From NCBI GenBank assembly GCA_021234155.1, contig JAJEKV010000057.1, positions 3,875,821-3,939,820 of the forward strand: DNA of 64,000 nucleotides, given 5' to 3'. Below the pieces are notes generated by a model. The model saw nothing but the letters and a program-made list of their open reading frames with translations. It had not been told where the DNA came from and searched no databases. The stretch is from Isoetes taiwanensis. Taxonomy: Eukaryota > Streptophyta > Lycopodiopsida > Isoetales > Isoetaceae. Position numbers and translations under genes: made by a program. How positions within the stretch are numbered: position 1 is the stretch's first letter; each line of letters starts with the position of its first letter. Positions 56,149 to 64,000 of the stretch are shown here, one piece after another.

Positions 56149-56826
56149 ATGTGCCTTCGGTTGGTGTCTTGGAATTGTCGAGGTTTTCCCTAGCGTAAAG
56201 GTGATGGCTTGAATCCCATTGCAAAAGATATGGATATCCTTCTGCTCATGGAAACGTGGGAGCATTCAGCCAAACGGCTACCTCATTTTACAGGCTATCA
56301 ATTCTTTTCATTATTTAATAAATGTCATGGGCAACGAGGTTGCGGTGGAGTTGCTTGCTATTTCAAGGATGCCCTTGCTGCATATATCACGCTTCATAAA
56401 GCTGATAGATATAATCGCTACATGTGGCTCAAACTTCATTGCCACAATAGTAGTACCATTTTTTTTGCTGCCTGTTACTTCCCACCTACATCATCATCTT
56501 TTTATGATGAATATGATGTCGCTCGCAGTGATCCCTATGGTGATCTTTATGATGACACTGCTCAATTCAAACAGTTGGGGCATGTTATTCTTCTTGGTGA
56601 TTTCAATGCTCGCACTGCTGAAATGCAAGCTGCTCAACTCATACTTGAGGATGTCCGTGACCCTTTATGGATGTCTGCTAATGATACAGTCTTTCCACGT
56701 TCATCGCCTGATGCTAACAAACCCGTCTCAACATTTGGAAGGGAGCTCATCTAGTTGTGTGAAGTCTTTGAGATGGTACTTTGTAATGGCTTAGAGCAAT
56801 TGCCACACTCTAACGGTATTACATGC
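56149..56826 (+). pseudogene. LINE ORF2 endonuclease, first part
   Basis: CLRLVSWNCRGFP-stop-RKGD (TAG 56191-56193), MDILLLMETWEHSA (catalytic Glu region), GCGGVACYFKDAL, FFAACYFPP, HVILLGDFNAR (catalytic D-x-N), then after shifts FEMVLCNGLEQLPHSNGITC. APE-type endonuclease that nicks target DNA. Interrupted by the insert at 56855. Confidence 0.8.
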
Positions 56827-56854
56827 AGACAGGATAGGCAGGGTGCAGTGTAGG

Positions 56855-57141
56855 TTAAGTACGCGTACGTTACGTTTTCCATACTTAACGTACCGTACCC
56901 ATACGTACCGTACGTACTTATTCATTTTGTGCATCAAATAAGAACAATTTTTTTTTTTTGGTTTGTTGTTTTGCGACGCTCATCTAGTTTATAAGTACCG
57001 GTGCATTGTGCAGTGCGATGCGTTTTATATGGGTACAAGTACTTTTCAAAAAAAATGAAAAAAAAAATAATTTTTTTTTTTCGGTTAACGTACGTACCGT
57101 ACGTATTTTATGGTACCGTACGTACCGTACGCGTACTTTAA
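56855..57141. mobile_element. 287-bp MITE in LINE ORF2, TTAA-flanked
   Basis: Ends TTAAGTACGCGTACGTTACG and, inverted, TTAAAGTACGCGTACGGTAC. The interior has many CGTACGTACCGTACG steps and poly(T)/poly(A) runs. TTAA at both ends is the target of piggyBac-type elements, so it may be a non-autonomous relative. It separates two halves of the endonuclease domain. A second small inverted pair, ATGCGTTAA/TTAACGCAT (57167/57219), lies just beyond. Confidence 0.7.
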
Positions 57142-57236
57142 ACAACAACTTTTGACGACGCTTATGCGTTAAACCGCCATCGTCTCGTTACCGTCTTTGT
57201 ACATTGCATCGCGTCGCATTAACGCATTTGATGACG

Positions 57237-59588
57237 GGAAGTACCTTTACTACAACTGGCAGGGTGGTGGTACTAGTGTTGTTGATTATGTCATTTCCCA
57301 AGCGCAAGCCTTGGATCTCATTTCAGATTTTTGAATTGGCACAAGGCATAGAGATGAGGAGATAAAATCTGATCACTATTTGTCATTAAAGTGGCAGCTT
57401 CCACCTCTTCAACCCATTGCTATCCAGGCTCCTGCCCCTCGCATTCGCTTGACTTATTCTAGATCTTTTGAATATGAACAGACATTAGCTCCTGCGCTTG
57501 CAGGTATTTTGGATTACCCAACTCTTCAAGAGCGTAATGCAAAGATTTGTCGATGCTTTGCTTACTTCTGCTGTCTCTTGCTTTGGTACACGCACTTCTG
57601 GTGTTGCTCATGCTGGTAGGAAATCCTTTCCTAGAAATGCCTGGTTTGATGAAGACTGCAAGCAGCTTAAAAAACAATTGCGAACGATAGTTGAGCCAGA
57701 TATGCGACATAATGACATTCAGAATTATAAGTTTGTTTTGAAATGCAAGAAGGCACGCTTTGTTGCTTAGCATCAGAAGCAAATGTTTGAATTACTGCTA
57801 CGTGAGCCTCGGACCTTCTGGCGCAAAATATTATATCGACCACCTCCTACCCTTGGACATATGTCTATGCTGCAATGGGATGAGCGATTGGTCCACTTAT
57901 ATGATTATCCTGGGGTCCTTAATTTTGTGCCTCCTTTGGTAGGTAATATTCTTCAATTCACAGAGGAGGAAGTCAAAGAAGGACTGCAGCATCTATCTAA
58001 TGGCAATTCTTCTGATCTTCAAGGTTTGCAAGCAGAATTGCTTAAATGGGGGGGTCCGCTATTGCTTGCAATCATCACTACTCTTTTAAATCAAGCTTTG
58101 CAAGAAGGCTTGCCAGAAACTTGGGCTGTCAGTAAGGTCGTACCAATTTACAAAGCAGGTGATAAGCATGACCCTTCTAATTATCGCATGATCATGGTAA
58201 GTTCTATATTTTCAAAGCTCTTAGCCAGCCTTTTCGAGAAGCAGCTTGACATCATGGGCGTAACATACCGGTGTATGCGTCTTTGTAGGACAAAGCAAGG
58301 CTTTCGTCCATGCCATTCTACAATAGACCATATTTTCACATTGCGCATGCTTATTGAACATAGTCGAAGTTTGAAACAAGACCTCTATATATGCTTTGTG
58401 GATTTTACTTCTGCTTTTGATACAAGACCACGCTGAAGCTTCTTTGGCAAAATGCTGCGCACTTGGGTTCCACAAGATCTTCAAAATGCAGTTTATCGGC
58501 TCTATGAAAGGGTTTTTGCTAAATTTCCAAAGATCGTACTCAAATCACTAGCAATATTGAGTTCGCCAGGGTTGCCCTTTATCTCCTACACTCTTTGGCT
58601 TGTACATTGATCAATTGGAAGAATGGCTTGATAATCATGGTATGAGGTCCACATTTGGCACACTATATCATTAGGCAACTTATGTATGCTGATGATGTTT
58701 CACTTCTGGCACATACCGCTGCTAGTATGCAGCAACATTTACATGCCTGCACAGTTTTTGTGAGAACACGGGTATGCGTGTTAATCTCCAAAAGAGCAAG
58801 GTTTTGGTAGTTCAATCTTCTCGTCACAATGTTCCCACTATGCACTATGATAGCCGCGAATTTGAAGTTGTCGATAGCTACAAGTATCTTGTTGGGAATA
58901 GTGTATTACCAAGCGGGTGGCTGCTGGATGGAGAGCACTCTATGCAATGCAAAATAATTGTTTTCGCGCAGAAATTCATGATTGGCCACGGAAAGCCCAC
59001 TTGTTTCGGGCTTTGGTAGAGCCTGCTTTTACCAGATGGTTCTCAAGTGTGGGGGCTGCCCATTAGTGCTAGTGCTTGGGAGAGCTTGGAGCGGGTGCAA
59101 AAGTCCTTTCTCACTTACGTTTCTCGGAGTTAAAACAACGGTGCCCTATGCTATTCTTTTTACAAGAGACGTTTTTGGCCTCTTCAACATTCTGCCATGA
59201 AGCGCCATCTCCACTATATCTGCAAGGTGCACCACATGGATGATGTTAGGTATCCTGTTCTTGCACTTGCCATGGCTGAATCTCCTCAGCGTTTGAAATG
59301 ATGCTGGAAAGAGCATTGCACTACATGGTTTGCCCGTTGGGCTGTGCAACCAGAGCACTGCCTGATGCTTGCCAATTCTGATCCTGAGCTTTTGCAACAA
59401 TATCTCAATGGTCGTTTTTCTCAAAAGATATGGGACGCAGTTACTTTGGCCCAAGTGAAAACTGGTCATTATCATGCACACATAAATCCCACCTTGGCAC
59501 CAGGGCCCGAAGCTTATTTGCTTGCTTCATTGTCCAGGAACAAGCTTGTCGCTATTGCATCAATTCGCACGGGGTCCCACACAGAGTA
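57237..59588 (+). pseudogene. LINE ORF2: endonuclease end, reverse transcriptase, C-terminus
   Basis: YYNWQGGGTSVVDYVISQA then KSDHYLSLKW (endonuclease end, SDH motif). RT from about 57960: FTEEEVKEGLQHLSNGNSSD, LPETWAVSKVVPIYKAGDKH, NYRMIMVSSIFSKLL, TKQGFRPCHSTIDHIF, LYICFVDFTSAFDT (first Asp), and YADDVSLLAH at about 58685 (catalytic DD). C-terminal frame 59344-59588 (WDAVTLAQVKTGHYHAHIN) stops at SHTE, before the zinc motif seen in the related fragment at 37.2 kb. Multiple shifts; dead. Confidence 0.8.
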
Positions 59589-59876
59589 AAAATTATGAGC
59601 ACCTAGTATATTTTATTTTATTAACTATGGGCGATTTTTTAATATAATAATATTTTTATTAATTATTGTGTGGGCGATTTTGTTATATCAAAAATTTTAT
59701 TAAGTTATATATGGGCTATTTTTTTTTTTTAAATAAAAATCTTATGCTTATTTTGATGGACAATTTAATTTACATTACTTTAATTTAATTTGTTTTTTCG
59801 CCTTAATTTGTTTTTTCCCATAACCCATTGGGTTCCCGTGGACGTAAAAATTTATCTTATCTTATCTTATCTTACT
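59589..59876 (+). mobile_element. LINE 3' region with (TTATC)n tail
   Basis: AT-rich, with repeated ATGGGCGATTTTTT(T) phrases, then TTCCCGTGGACGTAAAAATT and (TTATC)4. Parallel to the tail at 37570-37610. Confidence 0.75.
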
Positions 59877-59968
59877 TTTTTCCACAAATTCAATACAAAT
59901 TATAAACCATAAGTTCAATACAAACTATAAAATACTCATTAACGAAGCTTATTGGTTGAATAGACAAC

Positions 59969-61177
59969 TTACTTTCGTTGTACTTGCCAAAAATTGGCGT
60001 CACATGAAATATCACCCCCAATGTCGTCCACACCAATTGTTTTTTCTGATGATGATGTACCAATTGTTGTTGTGCCTTCTGGATAAACGTTTCTTATGCC
60101 TCTTCTTGTACATGCAGACTTCCATAATTCAAATGCCCTGTCATATGGAAAGGTATCGACTCTATAGCTGGTCTTATACAACCTTATCGTTGTATCCAAA
60201 TTCTCATCCAATCTGTTGCGAAGTTGGTTTTTGACAAAGGTCATCGTACTAAATGTTCTTTCATCCTCGATAGAGCCCAACATCATAGTCAAGCACAACT
60301 TAGCCAATTTATAATACTCACCCATAGCTTCTTTCAAGTATGTACTCTCTTCTAAACTTTGCCACAGATATAAAGCATTAGCATCAATCAATCTATTTAT
60401 TTCGATCCCATCTACCAACGCCTTCTTACCAAAATGTTTAGCCAAAACCTCAAGCTTATATTCAAAAGAAGCTAGGGTTGATTCAGGAGAGTTGCAACTA
60501 TTCCATGCAAGTGGAAAAATAATACCCATTGCATCTAATATTTTATCTGGAGGAAATCTGCTGAGCTCACTTGCTAAAGAGGTGGCAACCTTATGCAACT
60601 TCACCTTCACCTTGCTGACCAATGTATCAAAATCAGACTTCTTCAAAGCCTTCTTACGCCTATTAATTTGAGCTTTCAGCACAATCATGTGGTCTTTTAC
60701 AGAAATGCATAAATCTCCATCATCATTAAACTTCAAAAAACTGCTAGCACTCCCAACATCAAGAATTTGATTAAGCTTATAGAAAGGGCACTTACCTTTC
60801 CTATCTTTCCGTAAGAAACAACCTTCTCTGACGTACATATTGTCCAATGAGAAGCAAACTCCTCGCCTTGCAGATGCATACTCTGGAATGAACAATGTTT
60901 TCTCTTGTGCAATTTTTATCAGCATATTTAATTAATTATATATTGTCTGCGATGAGGCCATGCTAGCTGCGGCAACATTTAGGCTATTATCAGATCCAAT
61001 TTCATTTGTAGCAGCCTCACTTAAGCCAAGATATTTTTTCAGAGTGTTTGCTGAGCGTACAGGCGGTACAATCTTCTTGTGTCTGTCCATTAGCTTCTTT
61101 ACGCAAACGAAACTTTTATCACTTGCGTATACCCTTGTTACGTTCACCTGTATCCAGCCAAAAGAAGCAACCAACAA
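59969..61177 (-). pseudogene. hAT-family transposase, C-terminal half
   Basis: From 61177 (KKLMDRHKKIVPPVRSANTL), through a stop near 60930, to a 318-codon frame 60925-59969: FYKLNQILDVGSASSFL, MGIIFPLAWNSCNSPEST, YYKLAKLCLTMMLGSIEDER, TFSTMTFVKNQLRNRLDENL and LYKTSYRVDTFPYDRAFELW. The SIEDERTFSTM...LRNRL stretch is the hAT dimerisation domain. The N-terminal zinc finger and first catalytic residues are absent, so it is a remnant. Confidence 0.8.
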
Positions 61178-61579
61178 TTAGGTGCAGATTCATTAAAGTT
61201 AAATGGACAACTAAATGAAAAAGTTAAATAGACAAGGAGTTAGAATCTCAAAGATGACTGTTACTATTTTATTTCCATGGGAGCAGAGAATTAGAAAGAT
61301 GCTGGAACACAATAGCTGCACAATTGATCTTCTTGGTTAAATGGATTGAATTGTTATCGGGCACATAGAACATTTATTAAAATAAAGTAAGAAATAGCGA
61401 AGATATCGTTTAGGACTAGGAAAAGAAATCCAAGTTGATGTTACTATTAGCAGATTGTCTAGTTGGCTATGAGCAGTACCCCAGAAACATTGAAATATAA
61501 GGTCCATAACTGCGAAGGTACTGGTATTGGTTTCCCATGTGAGCAATGATTACTGAGCCAATATGCTAAGGTAAAATGT

Positions 61580-61990
61580 GCAGGTTCATGTATGTGCATG
61601 CAGGACAACTGAGAAGGATGCAATTTGCTGACCGAAAGAAGAAGCGGATAGTTGCACGGACCGCACATTCCACCGCAGATATGAGTATGACAGTGAGATT
61701 AAAGAACAGCTGGGTCTTATAGATACGTGTTTCCAGCAACATGACCTTGAGAAAGCAGAATCTCATGCTGCTCAACTGCTTCAGACTTGTCAAACATCTG
61801 GAATACGTAAATATATATCTCAAGCACAAATGTGGATTATTCGGCTAGTAATGGCAAAATTACCAAGGCACTAGAATTCTGTGAGTTTGCAAAGAGAACT
61901 GCAAATGATATAAATAGCTCAGAATACAACAAAAATTGGGAGCAAAGTGATGACTGTTGGGATATCATAGTAAGTCTCAGTTGTGAAGCT
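61580..61990 (+). pseudogene. Possible helical-repeat coding fragment
   Basis: Plus frames RRMQFADRKKKRIVARTAH, then EIKEQLGLIDTCFQQHDLEK and AESHAAQLLQTCQTSGIRKY, then KALEFCEFAKRTANDINSSE, read like amphipathic helices but in three frames. Could be a decayed host exon. No family recognised. Confidence 0.25.
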
Positions 61991-62029
61991 ATAATCCCGA
62001 CACCAGGGCCTAACACACAACTGGATTCC

Positions 62030-62190
62030 GTTGGAGCATCATTAGAACCACTCACAATCATGCTCGAACCAGCAGATGGTGCAACACAGGTCACTGGCCC
62101 AGTGTGATATTTGAGTAGCAAAGAACATCTATTGCTGTACATATCAAGAAATTGAATGGAACCATTTGAGCAGCCAACAGCTATCTCTAG
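62030..62190 (-). CDS. WD40-repeat-like exon
   Basis: After an acceptor-like TTTCTTTGATCTAG (ending about 62188) the minus strand reads IAVGCSNGSIQFLDMYSNRC, LLLKYHTGPVTCVAPSAGSS and MIVSGSND, the G-S-x..D....H..PV..V......I.SGS.D pattern of a WD40 blade. A single exon; neighbours not found. WD40 proteins are scaffolds, so the function cannot be told. Confidence 0.45.
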
Positions 62191-62394
62191 ATCAAAGAAA
62201 CACCCAATCAAATTATTTCCCATTAACATATTAAACCCAAGTCCATGAATACAACATCTATAAGATTTTGTAAGGAATGCTTATACTTCGAAGTACTGGT
62301 TATATGCGACATATGCCACAACCCCGCCACCATTATGACAACATTAGGATATGTTCTAGTGTGTTGCATATGTAATAGCAAATAGTAATGTTCT

Positions 62395-63899
62395 TGTGAC
62401 GTTCCAGTACGATATACGGTCTCAAGACGTATACCATATTGCACCGTCACGTGTACACGCCACTCCAATCGACGTGTACGCCGACGTGTAACCAAGCAAG
62501 GGCGCCCTAGGGGGCAACTTGCAAGGGTGCGCACACTTAGCAATGTGCGCACTTTAAACCTTTAACCCATTAAAGGCAGACCAAGGGTCATGGAAACCCT
62601 AAACCTAACTGAGAGCCTATGTAAGGTAACCAAACTCTAATCCTTCCCTTTTCGTCCACGAACCTTCCAAGTTCCAGTTCGTGCGCCTGAGGAGTCAAAT
62701 CCAACTCCCAAGATCTGCCCGTGCTCTCTAGCTCGTCAGATTCTCCTTCCGACTGCATCCCCAAGCAGAACAGTGACATGGACGCCTTCGGATCAAGAGG
62801 AGTGAACCAGGGATCATGTATTTTGTCGATTTAATAGCTTAAACCGTATTCCAGCCATCGAACCAATAGGTTTAGCCTATTAAATTACCCTTAGTAGCCA
62901 AGCAGACCCCCAGATTGACTCTAACTAAAGAACCTAACTCTATGATATAGATTAGTTCTTATTCGTTAAGTTCTATGATGATATGATGGACGAATGAATT
63001 CTGTGGACTCATTGTATTGGGAAGGGGGGTAGAGACCTAAAGCTTAGTAGTTGATGCTCCTAGCTAGTCCCTCTTAGTGCATTACTAGATTCGGCCTGTG
63101 TACAAGAACCACACCTGGTTGTGGGTGAAGGGGCCAGACTGGCTCAGAAGGAGGTTCGTGTTCTGACTCTTGACCGATCCCTCTGGTGTGTAAAGTCTAC
63201 CGGGGATCAATGTAGACTAGGTCTAATGGCTTGCCACTGAGTGTGGGTAAGGCATGGGCTCGACACCCGTGGAGTGGTGTTCACTTTCCAGTGGGTTAAG
63301 TCGAATAAGGGCAGTGGCCCTCTAGTCGCCTTGAGTCAGCATGGAGACCTCTGGTGGGAGTGATCCCTACCTGCCCCATCGGAACTGGGGAGATGCAACC
63401 CAGGAGTAGCTCCTTTGGCTATTCATCCGGCGGGCTACAGTCAGGTCCCAACACTCTTCAACCTACTCTGCAAAGTGTGCACAGGAGGGGCGGATGGATT
63501 GGACAAACCTATGCCATATTCTCATGCCAGCCAAATCCATTGTCATGATTCTGTCTGCAATGAACTCTGGAGACCCAAGCTTGTCAGTCATTCCCTGGAG
63601 TCTGAGCCTTGGGTAGGAATCCACTTGTATTGTGCTGATCTTTGTCTATGCAGATGTTGATGTGCCACCCTTCGAGGTGGATATGTGATGATTATGTGTA
63701 CTGACATGTATATTTATGCTTCCGCAGCTAGGTAGGCCCTGAGGGAGACGGGGTAAAATGACCCCTTCATTCTTCCCACTGGAACCCAGTATGGTTACAG
63801 TGATACGTGGAGGGCCCTGTATCAGCATGGAGCTGGTATGGGGGATGAACTCCTGTTTGTATACGGTGAGTGCACCGTATACGAGTAGGGGACGTCACA
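62395..63899 (+). mobile_element. 5' LTR of a plus-strand LTR retrotransposon
   Basis: Starts TGTGACG and ends CGTCACA, a perfect 7-base inverted pair, 1505 bp. Followed after one base by the primer-binding site. Related to the solo LTR at 41273-42869 and, in inverse orientation, to the four minus-strand LTRs. The internal region runs off the right edge. Confidence 0.85.
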
Positions 63900-63900
63900 G

Positions 63901-63913
63901 TGGTATCAGAGCA
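63901..63913 (+). other. Primer-binding site (tRNA-iMet type)
   Basis: TGGTATCAGAGCA, complementary to the 3' end of plant initiator-Met tRNA. It fixes the LTR's strand and its 3' boundary at 63899. Confidence 0.9.
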
Positions 63914-64000
63914 ATGTTCTTGGACACCAAGAGCAAAGCACTGACCATGCTCCCAGTAGTACTAACTTGATAGGATCCTCAAACCTCAAAAAATGGGGAA
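63914..64000 (+). mobile_element. Leader of the plus-strand LTR element
   Basis: Sequence between the primer site and the window edge. AAAAAATGGGGAA at the very end may hold the Gag start codon. Confidence 0.5.

Overview
The window is nuclear DNA from a land plant. The evidence is a GT..AG intron inside a coding frame, LTR retrotransposons whose primer-binding site is the usual plant initiator-Met tRNA motif (TGGTATCAGAGCA), duplicated F-box genes, and a plant-type FCP1/NIF-like protein. The DDE transposases of the 'LDNCSGQNKN ... VGHTHDDID' type and a LINE with an L1-like ORF1 make a seedless plant (fern, lycophyte or moss) my best guess. That is inference and I cannot name a species. There are no bacterial genes, no CRISPR array, no rRNA, and no tRNA I can support.

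Almost everything here is mobile or was broken by mobile elements. (1) One LTR family, with ends of the TGTGACG...CGTCACA type, supplies six LTRs: minus at 505-2113, 18566-20062, 25603-26801 and 44090-44758; plus at 41273-42869 and 62395-63899. (2) A decayed minus-strand Ty3/gypsy element occupies about 26802-31145. (3) LINEs: a near full-length plus-strand copy (about 54550-59876), a 3' fragment (36970-37610), and a minus-strand 5'-truncated copy (23670-24868) with a long (AAT)n tail. (4) DNA transposons: DDE transposase remnants at 13.9-16.1 kb and 31.15-32.37 kb, a hAT remnant at 59969-61177, and several small foldback elements.

Between these lie broken or small genes. 6.8-10.85 kb (minus) is a decayed multi-part gene that I only tentatively place near ParB-like proteins. 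16.29-17.66 kb (minus) holds three tandem copies of an unrecognised gene of about 65-85 codons, each with a CCAAT-like box and a TATA box at fixed spacing. 22.2-22.5 kb has one cyclophilin exon. 23.3-25.3 kb is an FCP1-like phosphatase gene split by the LINE. 31.15-36.36 kb is a block with a plus-strand DDE transposase facing a second FCP1-like gene and a well-preserved coiled-coil/RING protein gene. 37.6-43.4 kb (minus) is a chain of decayed frames, one ending in an unmistakable histone H3 fold preceded by a long coiled-coil tail and split by a solo LTR. 45.2-51.4 kb carries a segmental duplication of an F-box gene. 61.6-62.2 kb has small fragments, one WD40-like.

Two patterns cross the whole window. 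Most premature stops that can be compared with a paralogue or family motif are explained by C:G to T:A change (CAG/CAA to TAG/TAA, TGG to TGA/TAG), as expected of long-methylated, silenced DNA. A GC-rich palindrome, GATCGCGG(C/T)CGCGATC, recurs at least eight times between 6.7 and 13.0 kb in otherwise AT-rich sequence. The strongest candidates for something undescribed are the coiled-coil/H3 gene, the transposase + FCP1 + RING block, and the tandem mini-gene array.
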